Made by a program: the position numbers and the translations under genes. This document shows positions 1 through 9,736 of a stretch of 64,000 nt of DNA, piece by piece. The DNA lies in contig NZ_CP018221.1 in assembly GCF_001890385.1 (NCBI RefSeq), positions 2,405,501 through 2,469,500 on the forward strand, given 5' to 3'. Under the pieces are notes generated by a model. The model was not told where the DNA came from and searched no databases. It saw only the letters and a list, made by a program, of their open reading frames with translations. The stretch is from Tardibacter chloracetimidivorans (GTDB lineage Bacteria; Pseudomonadota; Alphaproteobacteria; Sphingomonadales; Sphingomonadaceae). Each line of letters begins with the position of its first letter. Position 1 is the first letter of the stretch.

Positions 1-511
1 CATGATAGGGGCAGATGCCCGGAAAGCTGTCGCCGCGCCCGCGCGGGATTCGCATATGGCCCGCCTCGCTGTGGCCAAGACCGCGCACCGGCTTTCCGGC
101 GACGATGCTGCCGACGCCGATCCCCGTGCCGATGGTGACATAGGCCCAGCTCGACAGCCCCTGCGCGCCGCCCCACAGCCCTTCGGCAATGGCCGCGCCA
201 TTGGTGTCCGTGTCGAGCGCGAACGGCTTTCCCCCGGCCAGATCGGCAAGGAAGGCTTGGTTCCAGCCGGGCTTGGGCGTGTGGACGATCCGCCCATAGC
301 GGGGCGAGGAGGGATCGAGATCGAGCGGGCCGAAGCTCGCTATGCCAAGCGCCTCATGATCCCATTGGCCGAGAACCGCGCGAATTGCGGCCAGCGTCTC
401 GTCGGGCGTGGTGGTGGGCAGTTCCACCATCGCCCGGATGTCGTCCGGCTCGGTTCCCGAGATGCACACGCATTTGGTGCCGCCAAGCTCTACGCCGGCC
501 AGAAGCGTCAT
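1..511 (-). CDS. ROK-family sugar kinase (fructokinase-like), 3' end outside window
   Basis: The first 170 codons of a ROK (repressor, ORF, kinase) sugar kinase; the C-terminal part lies beyond base 1. The N-terminal ATP phosphate loop reads LAGVELGGTKCV, followed by a sugar-site segment GIASFGPLDLD, then DTDTNGAAIAEGLWG and the second phosphate loop VTIGTGIGVG. GHSEAGHMRIPR followed by CPYH at the edge matches the zinc-binding segment of the fructokinase subgroup. AGGAG sits just before the ATG. The expected reaction is ATP-dependent phosphorylation of fructose or a related hexose. It is the last gene visible in a minus-strand series running from infA. Confidence 0.85.
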   Translation of the reverse strand, partial: MTLLAGVELGGTKCVCISGTEPDDIRAMVELPTTTPDETLAAIRAVLGQWDHEALGIASFGPLDLDPSSPRYGRIVHTPKPGWNQAFLADLAGGKPFALDTDTNGAAIAEGLWGGAQGLSSWAYVTIGTGIGVGSIVAGKPVRGLGHSEAGHMRIPRGRGDSFPGICPYH

Positions 512-668
512 TGCTCCTTGGCTCCCGAGAGCGCGTTCTTGTCCGGCAGCCCGCAGTCCATGATCCAATGCGCCTTTCCAGGTGAGCGTCCGTATACGCA
601 CAGCGTGACTCATCGGCGTTTCGCCGTCGACGGCGAAATTGCAGAGGATGAAGAATGGAGGGAGAAAA

Positions 669-744
669 TGGTGCCCAGGGACGGAATCGAACCGCCGACA
701 CGGGGATTTTCAATCCCCTGCTCTACCAACTGAGCTACCTGGGC
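669..744 (-). tRNA. tRNA-Phe (GAA)
   Basis: On the minus strand the acceptor arm GCCCAGG pairs with CCTGGGC, followed by discriminator A and an encoded CCA. The D-loop AGTTGGTAGAGC, the anticodon arm GGGGATT-GAA-AATCCCC and the T-loop GGTTCGATTCC are all canonical. The length is 76 nt. It lies 36 bp downstream of yacG and may be cotranscribed with it. Confidence 0.97.
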
Positions 745-780
745 ACGACCGCGAACGCGGTCGACGGGGCGCTATAACGG

Positions 781-987
781 TCAGCCGCCGTCTTTGTCCA
801 GCATCATGTCCATGCTTTCGGGGTCGGCGGGCGGACCGGCTATCCGATAGCCCTCGCCCAGCCATTTCAGGAGGTCGCGATCGCGGCAACCCTGGCTGCA
901 AAAGGGGGAATGCGCGGCGGCAGTCGGCTTGCGGCAGACGGGACAGCGGGCGCGCGTCTTGGCTTCAGGGGTGTTCGCGGCTGACAT
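781..987 (-). CDS. yacG: YacG zinc-binding protein (DNA gyrase inhibitor family)
   Basis: A 68-residue protein with the four-cysteine zinc ribbon of YacG: CPVC at residues 15-18 and CSQGC at 30-34, followed by DLLKWLGEGYRI, the usual conserved helix. E. coli YacG binds GyrB and inhibits gyrase; that role is known for the family and not demonstrated here. The start MSAANTPEAK is chosen because the longer frame has no family similarity. Its start lies 23 bp inside the end of rng, so the two are probably translationally coupled. The tail after the ribbon is acidic (DPESMDMMLDKD). Confidence 0.92.
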   Translation of the reverse strand: MSAANTPEAKTRARCPVCRKPTAAAHSPFCSQGCRDRDLLKWLGEGYRIAGPPADPESMDMMLDKDGG

Positions 988-1960
988 CGCCCGACCATAT
1001 GGGACGGCTCGCCTCCGTACGCAACAGCAGCCGTGCGCCGATGCGCCGTTCCAGCTCGCGCACCCATGCGCCGTTCGCCTCGATCCGCGCCACGACCGCC
1101 GGTGACGCGGCAATGGTGACGGCCCCCGCCCCGCCCTGCCGCTCGGCGCGGCGCAGCAGGGCCAGCGCCGCTGCGAGCGCCGGGTCCGCCTGCACAAGCT
1201 CTGGCAGGGAAGGTCTCGTCCGCCGCCGGATGATCTGCATGAAGCCGAAGCCGTTCACCGCCGTCCGCTCGAACGGCTGCGGCAGCGCCCGGTCCAGCGC
1301 CTCGGCCGCCGCCATGCGCTCCGCCTTGCCGTTCATCGTCGGCAGGTCGATCCCGATCGAGCCGGTGATGCCCAGCCGCCGGATCGCCGCACCCGCCGCC
1401 GCAGCGCCCGCGCGCGCAAGCTCGGCGGGCGGAAGATCGCCGTCGACGTCGATCAGGGTCATCGCAGGCGTGAGGCTGATCCGGAGCCCGCCGCCTGGAA
1501 AGGCGATGTCGCCCCTTGCCGCCTCGTCGAGCAGTTCGGACCAGCCCGCCTGCTCCAGAAGATCAGGCCCTGTCGGCGGCAGCAGGCGCGGCCTGCCGCC
1601 CATCGCCGTGACCCGTTGCTCGACCGTTGGCGCGGGCCGGGGGGCGTCATCGCTTGCAGCCACGCGGGCCATCTTCGCGCGGCCCGGTTCGGGGATCGCC
1701 TCGCGCACCACTTCGACCGTCAGCCGCGCGCCCTCCGTCACTGCGGGTGGAAACGGCTCGATCAGCGTCTCGGTCCCGTCCGCAAGGGTGACGATGCCGC
1801 GCTTGCCCGGCACGAGGATGGCCGTCAGCCGCCCTTCGGAGACAGCACCGGCCCGAAGACCCGTGTCGTCACGCTCAACGATTGCTTCGACGATTTGCCC
1901 ATGCTCGATCAGGACGGCGCGCGTCTCGCCAATGCCATGCTCGATCAGCCACTCAGCCAA
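965..1960 (-). CDS. rng: Ribonuclease E/G family protein, short form
   Basis: A 331-residue RNase E/G-like endoribonuclease for RNA processing and decay. Residues about 1-95 form an S1-like region beginning AEWLIEHGIGETRA. The DNase I-like catalytic part holds TGSIGIDLPTMNGKAER and FGFMQIIRRRTRPSL, matching the metal-binding Asp segments of RNase E/G. E. coli RNase G has about 489 residues, and the cysteine Zn-link that follows the catalytic domain there is absent here. The start is a TTG overlapping the last 8 bp of maf, chosen because AEWL is where family similarity begins; no ATG or GTG fits. It also overlaps yacG by 23 bp. Confidence 0.82.
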   Translation of the reverse strand: MAEWLIEHGIGETRAVLIEHGQIVEAIVERDDTGLRAGAVSEGRLTAILVPGKRGIVTLADGTETLIEPFPPAVTEGARLTVEVVREAIPEPGRAKMARVAASDDAPRPAPTVEQRVTAMGGRPRLLPPTGPDLLEQAGWSELLDEAARGDIAFPGGGLRISLTPAMTLIDVDGDLPPAELARAGAAAAGAAIRRLGITGSIGIDLPTMNGKAERMAAAEALDRALPQPFERTAVNGFGFMQIIRRRTRPSLPELVQADPALAAALALLRRAERQGGAGAVTIAASPAVVARIEANGAWVRELERRIGARLLLRTEASRPIWSGDVSREHP

Positions 1961-2525
1961 GCGGGTATCCGGCGGTCCTGAGCAGCGCCCGCGTCTCGAA
2001 CAGCGGCAAGCCCACCACCCCGCTATAGCTGCCCGACATGGCGCGAATAAGTGCGGCGGCAGAGCCCTGTATGGCATAGCCGCCCGCCTTGCCGACGCCT
2101 TCGCCGGACTCCAGATAGGCCTCGATCTCTGCCGAATCCAGCTGCTTGAACGCGACCACCGACCGCACATTGCGGCTGCGCAACCGTCCCGAGCCGTCGA
2201 TCACCGCCACCGCCGACCAGACGTCGTGACGTCGCCCCCCCAGCAATTCCAGGCATTGCCTCACCACATCCGGCGTGTCGGCCTTGGGAAGGATGCGGCG
2301 TCCCGCGCCGACGCAGGTATCGCCCGCAAGCACGATCTCGTCCGGCCCGCGCGCCACGGCCTGCGCCTTTGCGACGGCAAGCCGCAGCGCATGATCGCGC
2401 GGCAGCTCGCCTTTCAGCGGCGCTTCATCGACAAGGGGTTCGGCGATCCGCGAGGGGATTACGCCGATCTGGCCGAGCAGATCCCTGCGGCGCGGACTGG
2501 ACGAGGCGAGGACAAGCCCCGGCAT
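1953..2525 (-). CDS. maf: Maf-like nucleoside triphosphate pyrophosphatase
   Basis: A 190-residue Maf/Ham1-superfamily protein. The N-terminal LASSSPRRRDLL substrate loop, the central LAGDTCV aspartate and the GYAIQGSAA segment are all present. Family members hydrolyse dTTP, UTP or modified nucleotides to monophosphate plus pyrophosphate, acting as house-cleaning enzymes. It starts 8 bp after infA and its end overlaps rng, so infA-maf-rng-yacG reads as one operon, an order commonly seen in alphaproteobacteria. Confidence 0.93.
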   Translation of the reverse strand: MPGLVLASSSPRRRDLLGQIGVIPSRIAEPLVDEAPLKGELPRDHALRLAVAKAQAVARGPDEIVLAGDTCVGAGRRILPKADTPDVVRQCLELLGGRRHDVWSAVAVIDGSGRLRSRNVRSVVAFKQLDSAEIEAYLESGEGVGKAGGYAIQGSAAALIRAMSGSYSGVVGLPLFETRALLRTAGYPLG

Positions 2526-2532
2526 CGAAAGC

Positions 2533-2751
2533 TTATTTGAAACGATAGGTTATGCGACCCTTGGTCAGGTCGTAGGGCGTCAGTTCGACCAGCACCTCGT
2601 CACCCACGAGCACGCGAATGCGGTTCTTGCGCATCTTACCGGCGGTGTGACCCAGTATTTCATGGTCGTTTTCCAGCCGCACCCGGAACATGGCGTTGGG
2701 CAGCAGCTCAACCACCTGCCCCCGCATTTCCAAAAGTTCTTCCTTCGCCAT
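2533..2751 (-). CDS. infA: Translation initiation factor IF-1
   Basis: A 72-residue single OB-fold protein, the normal length for IF-1. It begins [13 protein letters not shown] and contains [13 protein letters not shown] and the YDLTKGRI ending. IF-1 binds the ribosomal A site during initiation. It is the first gene of the minus-strand operon. The 151 bp between it and divergent hisG should hold promoters for both; I did not resolve clear hexamers. Confidence 0.98.
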   Translation of the reverse strand: MAKEELLEMRGQVVELLPNAMFRVRLENDHEILGHTAGKMRKNRIRVLVGDEVLVELTPYDLTKGRITYRFK

Positions 2752-2902
2752 TCAGCGTCCGTCTTGTTCTGTCTGGCCGCCGCCTTTGCTCTGAAACGGG
2801 CCGAAATGCAAGCATTCGGCATATCAAAAACGGGCATGCGGCCGCGCCGTTCCCCACGGGCGTGTTGCTCGCGCCCGCGCGGGGGGCTAAAGCGCCGGGA
2901 TC

Positions 2903-3571
2903 ATGGTCAAGCCGCTCGTCATCGCACTGCCCAAGGGCCGCATCCTGAAGGAGGCGCTGCCGCTGCTTTCGGCCGCCGGCATCGAACCCGAACCCGCGTT
3001 CAGCGATGAATCCTCCCGCGCGCTGCGTTTTTCCACCAACAGGCCCGATGTGGAGCTGATTCGCGTCCGTTCGTTCGACGTCGCGACCTTTGTAGCCCAT
3101 GGCGCGGCGCAGCTTGGCGTCTGCGGCAACGACGTACTGATGGAGTTCGCCTATTCGGAGATCTACGCGCCAGTCGACCTCAACATCGGCCACTGCCGCC
3201 TGTCGGTGGCCGAACCGGCCGAGCTTGCAGCGTCCGACAACCCGGCAAGCTGGAGCCATGTTCGCGTGGCGACGAAATATCCCTATGTCACGCGCCGTTT
3301 CTTTGAGGCGCGCGGCGTGCAGGCGGAATGCGTGAAGCTGAACGGCGCGATGGAGCTTGCCCCGGCGCTGGGCCTTTCCAGCCGCATCGTCGATCTGGTG
3401 TCGTCGGGCCGCACGCTGAAGGAAAACGGCCTTGTGGAAGTCGAGGTGATCGCAGAGGTGACCTCGCGCCTCATCGTCAACCGCGCCGCCTTCAAGACCC
3501 GCGCGCCCGAAGTCACGGCGATGATCGACTCCTTCCGCAAGGCGGCCGGAGGCCTGCCGGATGCGGCTTGA
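2903..3571 (+). CDS. hisG: ATP phosphoribosyltransferase, short form
   Basis: First enzyme of histidine biosynthesis: ATP plus PRPP gives phosphoribosyl-ATP. At 222 residues it is the short form, lacking the regulatory ACT-like domain, and family knowledge says it needs HisZ for activity; no hisZ is in this window. [14 protein letters not shown] is the typical N-terminus, and [14 protein letters not shown] is the PRPP-binding region. The start is the first ATG compatible with the family. Its last 11 bp overlap hisD, indicating a coupled operon. Confidence 0.95.
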   Translation: MVKPLVIALPKGRILKEALPLLSAAGIEPEPAFSDESSRALRFSTNRPDVELIRVRSFDVATFVAHGAAQLGVCGNDVLMEFAYSEIYAPVDLNIGHCRLSVAEPAELAASDNPASWSHVRVATKYPYVTRRFFEARGVQAECVKLNGAMELAPALGLSSRIVDLVSSGRTLKENGLVEVEVIAEVTSRLIVNRAAFKTRAPEVTAMIDSFRKAAGGLPDAA

Positions 3572-4847
3572 TTCCAGCGATCCGGGCTTTGCCGATGCTT
3601 TCGAAGCGCTGGTCTCAGCACGGCGTGAGCCCGCGACCGATGTCGCATCGGGCGTGGCCGCCATTCTTGCCGATGTCCGGGCGCGCGGCGACGCTGCGCT
3701 TCATGAGCTGACGCTCAGGTTTGACCGCATCGACCTGGACCAGGCGGGCTGGAGCGTGCCTCGCGAAGCGCGTCAGGCAGCACTGCAGGGGCTTGAGCCC
3801 GATCTGCGCGCCGCGCTGGAACTGGCGGCGGAACGGATCCGCGCCTATCACGCCGGGCAGAAGCCCGAAGATCGCGACGAAACCGACGCGGCGGGCGTCC
3901 GTATGGGCGCGCGCTGGACGGCGGTTGAATCGGCCGGGCTCTATGTGCCGGGCGGGCTGGCGAGCTATCCCTCTTCCGTCCTGATGAACGCGATTCCGGC
4001 GAAGGTCGCAGGCGTGGACCGGCTGACGATGGTGACGCCGACGCCCGACGGGCGGCTCAACCCGCTGGTGCTGGCCGCCGCCGAGATCGCGGGCGTGGAC
4101 GAGGTCTGGCGGGCGGGCGGCGCGCAGGCGATTGCCGCCCTTGCCTATGGCACGGGCCGGATCAGGTCCGTCGATGTCGTGGTGGGCCCCGGCAATGCCT
4201 GGGTGGCGGAGGCCAAGCGCCAGCTTTACGGCACGGTCGGAATCGACATGGTGGCCGGGCCTTCGGAAATCCTCGTCGTCGCCGACGGCCGGAACGACCC
4301 CGATTGGATCGCAGCCGACCTGCTGAGCCAGGCGGAGCATGACGCGACCGCCCAGTCCATCTTGTTCACCGATGACGCGGCTTTCGCCGATGCGGTGTCG
4401 GCGGCCGTCGAACGGCAATTGGCAGGGCTTTCGACCGAGAACACCGCGCGCCCAAGCTGGGCCAATTTCGGCGCGATCGTCCTGTTCGACGATCTGGCGC
4501 GGACCCCGCCCTATATCGACCGGCTTGCGCCCGAGCATCTGGAGCTTGCGGTCGATGACCCCGAAGCGATCTTCGGGCACGTGCGCCATGCCGGATCGGT
4601 GTTCATGGGCCGCCATACGCCGGAAGCGGTGGGCGATTATGTCGGCGGGCCGAACCATGTGCTGCCCACCGGCCGCCGCGCCCGCTTTTCATCGGGCCTG
4701 TCCGTCACCGATTTCATGAAGCGGACGAGCTTTCTCGCCTGTTCGCCCGAATCGCTCGGCAAGATCGGCCCGGCCGCGGTCAGCCTTGCGCAAGCCGAAG
4801 GCCTTCCCGCCCACGCCAGATCGGTGGCGATCCGGCTGGGGCTCTGA
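3561..4847 (+). CDS. hisD: Histidinol dehydrogenase
   Basis: A 428-residue enzyme catalysing the last two steps of histidine synthesis (histidinol to histidine, NAD-dependent, zinc enzyme). Diagnostic segments are [37 protein letters not shown], the zinc-ligand region [13 protein letters not shown] and RLAPEHLEL. Full length for the family. It overlaps hisG by 11 bp and ends 4 bp from the convergent autotransporter gene, leaving no room for a separate terminator. Confidence 0.96.
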   Translation: MRLDSSDPGFADAFEALVSARREPATDVASGVAAILADVRARGDAALHELTLRFDRIDLDQAGWSVPREARQAALQGLEPDLRAALELAAERIRAYHAGQKPEDRDETDAAGVRMGARWTAVESAGLYVPGGLASYPSSVLMNAIPAKVAGVDRLTMVTPTPDGRLNPLVLAAAEIAGVDEVWRAGGAQAIAALAYGTGRIRSVDVVVGPGNAWVAEAKRQLYGTVGIDMVAGPSEILVVADGRNDPDWIAADLLSQAEHDATAQSILFTDDAAFADAVSAAVERQLAGLSTENTARPSWANFGAIVLFDDLARTPPYIDRLAPEHLELAVDDPEAIFGHVRHAGSVFMGRHTPEAVGDYVGGPNHVLPTGRRARFSSGLSVTDFMKRTSFLACSPESLGKIGPAAVSLAQAEGLPAHARSVAIRLGL

Positions 4848-4851
4848 CCGC

Positions 4852-7134
4852 TCAGAAATCGAGCCGATAGCGCAGCGCCACGCCGGTGTCGTTCGGTGCG
4901 CCCGCGATATGGCCCGGGTCCTTGCGCCAATAGGCGTTGGCGTCCATCCGGCCGCCGCCAAGCGAAAAGCCATAGCTCGCCTCGACGTCGATCTCGCGCC
5001 CGGACGACGACAGCGCCATCTGGCGCGCCTCGGTCGAGACGCTGCCGGTCAGATAGTCATAGGCGACCGGCACGGCGAGCTTCAGCCCACCGCCTTCGAC
5101 GCGGAGCGGCTGTGAGACGCGCAGACCGAAGCTGTCCCCAGCGGCAAGCACGTCATATCCGGAAAGATCGACCGCAAAGCCGCGCGTGCGGATGTCGCCG
5201 CCGGTCACAAGCCCGCCGGTGGCGCGCGGATCGGTCCAGCCCTGACGGACGCTGGCAGAAAGCGTCCACTTGCCGGTCAGATCCAGCGAGACGGCGGCAT
5301 CGGCAAGCCGGGTGGTCGCGCCGGAAACGCCGAACACAGGGCCAAGGCTTGCGCCGAGCAGCGTTTGCTCCTCATCCAGAACGCCAAGCCCCAGGTTGAG
5401 CGAGAGCGGACCAAAGCTGCGGTCCAGCCGGACGCTGGCGAGCGAATAGGGGCGACGCTCCTCGCGCTTTGCCTGCCAGGTGATTGCATCGCCGCGCTCG
5501 AGAGCCGCCGTTACGTTGAACGCGCCCAGCGCCTGACGAAACGCCATGGCGTCACCCCGGCGATGCTCGAAGCCCGGGGTTGCCTGCGGATCGTTGGCAA
5601 TGAGGAAGGCGGGCGTGATCCGGCCGGAAATGCGGTCGAACAGGCCAAGCCCGGTTTCGGAAAAACCGAAGGCGACGGTCGATCCCGGCGCGATGCGGCT
5701 GACGACCGCACCCGCCGTCGTACGGGCGATCCGCGCATCCTCGGCCGACAGGCCCGCCTGTGCAAGGCCAACCCAGGGCTGGGCGCTGGACGCATCCTTC
5801 CTGAAGGAGATCGAGACCATCACATCGCCGCTGCCGCCCGAAAAGGAGCGGCTCACGTCGCCAAGGCGGCCGGTCAGGCTCTGGCTGACCGGCGTGCGCG
5901 AGAGCGTTGCCGCGAGATTGACCGCATAGGCCCGCGAATAGCCGTCGAGGATGATCGCACCGCCAAGCGCCGCGCCGGTGCGTCCGGCATCGCCCATCGG
6001 CGCGCCAAGGCTGCCGTTGTCGGTGAGCGAGACAGGGGTGGAGGAGGCCGCAAGCGACGTCTGCCCCTGCGGAGCGAACGCCTTGGTCAGCGACAGCTTG
6101 CCGCGCCCGAACACATTATCGGTGCCCGTCGCGCCCAGATCGATCGCGCTGTCAAAGAGAATGTCGACGATCTGCGCGCCGCTCAGATGGGGAAAGGCCT
6201 GCGCCAGCAGCGCCGCCGCGCCCGCGATCTGGGGCGTGGCGAAGGATGTGCCGTCGCCCGCAACGGCCGTTCCTTCATGGTTGATCGAGCGGACACTTTC
6301 CCCCAGCGCGACCAGATAATGCTGCTGTCCGCTGCCTGCTGCATTGCTGAAGCCGGAAAGAGCCGTTCCCGCTTCATTATGGGAACCGGCGATGATCACC
6401 ATATTCTTCGAACTGCCCATATTGGCAACCAATGCGAAATCGTCGGGATTGGCATCGCCGATATTGTCGCTACCACCATTCCCGGCCGCGACTACGACGA
6501 TCACGCCTGCATCGGCTGCGCGGGCAATGGCATTTACGAGCACCGAGCCGGGAGCACCGCCGCCAAGCGACAGGTTGATGACCTTCGCGCCGTTCTGGAC
6601 AGCGACGTCGACTGCCGCCCCGATGTCGCTGTCATAATGACTGCAGCCGGTCGGCGTGCAGGTGCCGGGCGAATCGGTGCGCAGGGCAAGCAGGGTGGAG
6701 TTGAACGCCACGCCCATGATCTGGCTGTCGTTGCGCGCCGCGCCGATGATGCCGCTGACGGCCGTGCCGTGGCCGTTCTCGTCCTTCAGGCTGTTGCGCG
6801 AGCTGATCATGTCGCGCGACGCCGCGGAAATTCGGCCCGAAAACTCGGCGCTGCCCGTGTCGATTCCGCTGTCGATCACCGCGACGGTGATGCCGCTGCC
6901 GGTCGCGCCCGCGTCATAGGCGGCGATCGCGTCCATCGCGACAGAGCCAGTGGATCGCTGATATTCTGCCGTGTCGTATTCGATGGTCGGGGCGGGCGAT
7001 CCGCCGCTCGGGGGAGTGGGCGTGGAACTGACGCCGCCCCCGCTTCCTCCGCCACCGCCGCAGGAGCCGAGCGATGCGAACAGGCATAGCGCAAAGCCCA
7101 GCCGCATTGCCGATGTGTTGACCCTCAAAGCCAT
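4852..7134 (-). CDS. Subtilisin-like (S8) autotransporter serine protease, probably lipidated
   Basis: A 760-residue secreted protease. Residues 1-25 form a signal peptide ending LGSC, which fits a lipobox with Cys25, followed by a Gly-rich linker. The S8 catalytic triad is visible: Asp88 in VIDSGID, His122 in NGHGTAVSG and Ser297 in DGTSFATPQ. From about residue 480 to the end the sequence alternates like an outer-membrane beta-barrel and finishes LRYRLDF with a terminal Phe. Lipidated subtilisin autotransporters are known (NalP in Neisseria, SphB1 in Bordetella), where they release other surface proteins. The substrate here is unknown. MRLGF (residue 10) is an alternative start. Confidence 0.88.
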   Translation of the reverse strand: MALRVNTSAMRLGFALCLFASLGSCGGGGGSGGGVSSTPTPPSGGSPAPTIEYDTAEYQRSTGSVAMDAIAAYDAGATGSGITVAVIDSGIDTGSAEFSGRISAASRDMISSRNSLKDENGHGTAVSGIIGAARNDSQIMGVAFNSTLLALRTDSPGTCTPTGCSHYDSDIGAAVDVAVQNGAKVINLSLGGGAPGSVLVNAIARAADAGVIVVVAAGNGGSDNIGDANPDDFALVANMGSSKNMVIIAGSHNEAGTALSGFSNAAGSGQQHYLVALGESVRSINHEGTAVAGDGTSFATPQIAGAAALLAQAFPHLSGAQIVDILFDSAIDLGATGTDNVFGRGKLSLTKAFAPQGQTSLAASSTPVSLTDNGSLGAPMGDAGRTGAALGGAIILDGYSRAYAVNLAATLSRTPVSQSLTGRLGDVSRSFSGGSGDVMVSISFRKDASSAQPWVGLAQAGLSAEDARIARTTAGAVVSRIAPGSTVAFGFSETGLGLFDRISGRITPAFLIANDPQATPGFEHRRGDAMAFRQALGAFNVTAALERGDAITWQAKREERRPYSLASVRLDRSFGPLSLNLGLGVLDEEQTLLGASLGPVFGVSGATTRLADAAVSLDLTGKWTLSASVRQGWTDPRATGGLVTGGDIRTRGFAVDLSGYDVLAAGDSFGLRVSQPLRVEGGGLKLAVPVAYDYLTGSVSTEARQMALSSSGREIDVEASYGFSLGGGRMDANAYWRKDPGHIAGAPNDTGVALRYRLDF

Positions 7135-7244
7135 GAGCCGAACTCCGGTTAACCTATGGAAACAAGCTCTCGCCGAAATTGGTTAACGCCAGCTAAATAG
7201 ATGCGCGATTGCCTGCGTGCCGCGCACGCACTAGGACGCCCGCC

Positions 7245-7931
7245 ATGCCAGCCGCTCCCGCCTCGCTTCCGCTCGACCATGTCGATGCGTGGATATTCGA
7301 CCTCGACAACACGCTCTATCCGCCCGAGGCCGATATCTTCGCGCAGATCGACGAGCGCATGGGCCGGTTCATCGCCGATCTTCTGGACTGCGACAGGGTG
7401 GAGGCGCGGCGCATACAGAAGGATTATTTCCACACGCACGGCACCACGCTTTCGGGGCTGATGACGCACCACAAAGTCGCGCCGCACGACTTTCTGGATT
7501 TCGTCCATGACGTGGACCTGACCGTTCTCGACGCCGATCCGCTGCTGGTGGCGGCGATCGCCGGGCTTCCCGGCCGCAAGTTCATCTTCACCAACGGCGA
7601 CGCGCCCTATGCGGTGCGGGTGCTTGACCGGCTGGGCCTGGGGCAGAGCTTCGAGGCGATCCACGACATCCACGCCTGCGGCTATGCGCCCAAGCCAACA
7701 CTCAGCGCCTATCACGGCATGATCGACAGTTTCGGCATCGATCCGGCGCGGTCGCTGTTCGTCGAGGACATGGCCCGCAACCTGAAACCGGCCAAGGCGT
7801 TGGGCATGACGACGGTTTGGATAAATAACGGCTCGGAGCGCGGCGCGCACGAGGCCGACCCGGACTTCATCGACATCGAAATCACCGATCTGGGCCAGTG
7901 GCTCGGGTCGATACAGCGGAGGACATCATGA
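7245..7931 (+). CDS. HAD-family hydrolase, pyrimidine 5'-nucleotidase type
   Basis: A 228-residue HAD phosphatase. Motif I is [16 protein letters not shown] (nucleophile Asp in DLDNT), motif II is [10 protein letters not shown], motif III includes YAPKP, and motif IV is [10 protein letters not shown]. The DxDNTLY type with this cap belongs to the SDT1/PHM8-like pyrimidine 5'-nucleotidase group. The start MPAAPASLP is preferred to an upstream ATG because the extension has low similarity. The stop overlaps the dapD start as ATGA, so the pair is likely cotranscribed. Confidence 0.85.
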   Translation: MPAAPASLPLDHVDAWIFDLDNTLYPPEADIFAQIDERMGRFIADLLDCDRVEARRIQKDYFHTHGTTLSGLMTHHKVAPHDFLDFVHDVDLTVLDADPLLVAAIAGLPGRKFIFTNGDAPYAVRVLDRLGLGQSFEAIHDIHACGYAPKPTLSAYHGMIDSFGIDPARSLFVEDMARNLKPAKALGMTTVWINNGSERGAHEADPDFIDIEITDLGQWLGSIQRRTS

Positions 7932-8770
7932 GCGAACAACTGAAATCCGTCATCGAGGCCGCGTGGGAAGCGCGCGATCAGGTGAGCGCGGCCACGCGCG
8001 GCGAAGTGCGCGAGGCGGTGGACGCCGCGCTGTCGGGCCTCGACAACGGCAGCTTCCGCGTGGCCGAAAAGGGCGCTGGCGGGTGGACGGTCAACCAGTG
8101 GCTCAAAAAGGCGGTGCTGCTTTCCTTCAGGCTCAACGACATGGGGCTCATCGCAGGCGGGCCGGGCCTCACCACCCATTGGTGGGACAAGGTGCCGTCG
8201 AAGTTCGAGGGCTGGAGCGAGGCCGATTTCAGGCAGGCGGGTTTTCGCGCCGTTCCCGGCTCGATCGTGCGGCGCGGCGCCTATGTCGCGCCGGGCGCGG
8301 TGCTAATGCCCAGCTTCGTCAACCTGGGCGCCCATGTCGGCGAAGGCACGATGGTGGACACATGGGCGACGGTCGGTTCCTGCGCCCAGATCGGCATGAA
8401 TGTGCACCTGTCGGGCGGCGTCGGCATCGGCGGCGTGCTGGAGCCGTTGCAGGCGGGGCCGGTCATCATCGAGGACAATTGCTTCATCGGCGCGCGGTCG
8501 GAAGTGGCCGAAGGCGTGGTGATCGAAGAGGGCGCGGTGCTTTCGATGGGCGTCTATCTGGGCGCTTCCACCAAGATCGTCGACCGGGCGACGGGCGAGG
8601 TCTTCACCGGCCGCGTGCCGAGCTATGCAGTGGTGGTTCCGGGCACGCTTCCCGGCAAGCCGCTTCCCGACGGCACGCCCGGACCGGGCCTCTACTGCGC
8701 CGTCATCGTCAAGCGGGTGGACGCGCAGACCCGCTCCAAGACCGGCATCAACGAGCTGCTGCGGGATTAG
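7928..8770 (+). CDS. dapD: Tetrahydrodipicolinate N-succinyltransferase
   Basis: A 280-residue enzyme of the succinylase branch of diaminopimelate and lysine synthesis, using succinyl-CoA. The centre is a left-handed beta-helix of hexapeptide repeats, for example [18 protein letters not shown] and [19 protein letters not shown]. It starts at [10 protein letters not shown], with a 4-bp overlap with the HAD gene. Its stop codon overlaps the convergent VOC gene by 4 bp. lysA, the last step of the same pathway, lies about 3 kb downstream but in a separate transcription unit. Confidence 0.97.
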   Translation: MSEQLKSVIEAAWEARDQVSAATRGEVREAVDAALSGLDNGSFRVAEKGAGGWTVNQWLKKAVLLSFRLNDMGLIAGGPGLTTHWWDKVPSKFEGWSEADFRQAGFRAVPGSIVRRGAYVAPGAVLMPSFVNLGAHVGEGTMVDTWATVGSCAQIGMNVHLSGGVGIGGVLEPLQAGPVIIEDNCFIGARSEVAEGVVIEEGAVLSMGVYLGASTKIVDRATGEVFTGRVPSYAVVVPGTLPGKPLPDGTPGPGLYCAVIVKRVDAQTRSKTGINELLRD

Positions 8771-9195
8771 AGCGGAATTGCGATGGCCCCGGCTTCATCG
8801 ATCGGGAAGCCGGGGTTCCACGCGATTTCCCAGATATTGCCGTCCGGATCTGCGACATGGGCGCAATAGCCGCCCCATGCCATGTCGCGCGCCGCATGGG
8901 TGACTGCGCCACCCGCCCTGGTCCACGCGGCCACCGCCTCGTCCACCTCCGCGCGGGTGCGGACATTGTGCGACAAAGCGATCCCGCCAAAGCCTCCATG
9001 GCCGCGCCAGTGGACGCCCGCCTCGGCGCACAAATCCTGCACCGGATAAAGCGACAGGCCGATCCCGCCCATCTGGAAGAAGGCGACCCCTTCCGCCGCC
9101 TTCATCGCGCGGGTCCAGCCCAGCGCCTCGTAAAAGCGGATGCTGTCGGCCAGATCGGCGACGCCCAGCGTGACGAGGCTAAGTCGTTGCTCCAT
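8767..9195 (-). CDS. VOC (glyoxalase/bleomycin resistance) family protein
   Basis: A 142-residue vicinal-oxygen-chelate fold protein with two beta-alpha-beta-beta-beta units: [22 protein letters not shown] opens the first and [16 protein letters not shown] closes the second. The metal-dependent reaction cannot be deduced from sequence. The end of tlpA overlaps its start by 17 bp, so the two form a minus-strand operon. The charged segment [17 protein letters not shown] is typical for small single-domain VOC proteins. Confidence 0.85.
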   Translation of the reverse strand: MEQRLSLVTLGVADLADSIRFYEALGWTRAMKAAEGVAFFQMGGIGLSLYPVQDLCAEAGVHWRGHGGFGGIALSHNVRTRAEVDEAVAAWTRAGGAVTHAARDMAWGGYCAHVADPDGNIWEIAWNPGFPIDEAGAIAIPL

Positions 9196-9736
9196 CGGAT
9201 GTTCCCTTCACCGCCTCTTCCACCAGCGCCTTGCCCTTGGGGCCATCCCATTCCAACGGCCCGTTGACACGCAGCACTTCCTTGCCTTGGGCGTCGTAGA
9301 TCAGCGTCACCGGCAGCCCGGCCGCCTTCACCGCCAGCGGGATCACATTTTCCTTGTCGAGATAGGGCTTGAGGTGCCGGAACTCCATCTTCTGGAAATA
9401 GGGAGTCACCGCCTTGCGCCCTTCCAGGTCCACCGAAAGCACGATGAGCTGCGCCTTGCCCCCAAGCCGGCCCGCCAGCCGGTCCAGCGAAGGCATTTCG
9501 GTGAGGCAGGGGGCGCACCATGTCGCCCAGAGATTGACGATCAGCGGCTTGCCCCGGAAGGCGGCCAGCGTCACCGGCTGATCCTGCGGCCCGAGGAAGG
9601 GCGTCGCGGGCGCTTCCTGCCCGGCCAGGCTGCGATCGATGCGAGCGATCGACGCCTGTTCTTGCGGCTGATCCTGTTTGCCCTTATCGCATCCAGCCAG
9701 AGCGAGCGTAAGGAGAGCCGCGATTATCAAGCGCAT
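9179..9736 (-). CDS. TlpA-like thioredoxin-fold lipoprotein (disulfide reductase)
   Basis: A 185-residue exported thioredoxin-like protein. The N-terminus [16 protein letters not shown] is a lipoprotein signal with Cys16 acylated. The redox motif is [18 protein letters not shown], and the cis-Pro segment is [11 protein letters not shown]. Proteins of this type reduce periplasmic disulfides, often in cytochrome c maturation; the partner is not evident here. Its 5' end overlaps the divergent argH frame, so its promoter must lie inside argH. The start was chosen to give a clean signal peptide; there is no strong Shine-Dalgarno sequence. Confidence 0.87.
   Translation of the reverse strand: MRLIIAALLTLALAGCDKGKQDQPQEQASIARIDRSLAGQEAPATPFLGPQDQPVTLAAFRGKPLIVNLWATWCAPCLTEMPSLDRLAGRLGGKAQLIVLSVDLEGRKAVTPYFQKMEFRHLKPYLDKENVIPLAVKAAGLPVTLIYDAQGKEVLRVNGPLEWDGPKGKALVEEAVKGTSDGATT

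Noticed and set aside
639..2540. A 633-codon plus-strand frame across rng and maf
   Set aside because: It covers the tRNA-Phe and three minus-strand genes with clear homology, and its translation is Arg/Ser/Pro-rich noise.
5365..7089. A 574-codon plus-strand frame opposite the subtilisin autotransporter
   Set aside because: It is the complement of a clear protease with triad and barrel; its composition is Arg/Gly/Ala shadow sequence and it has no motif or ribosome site.
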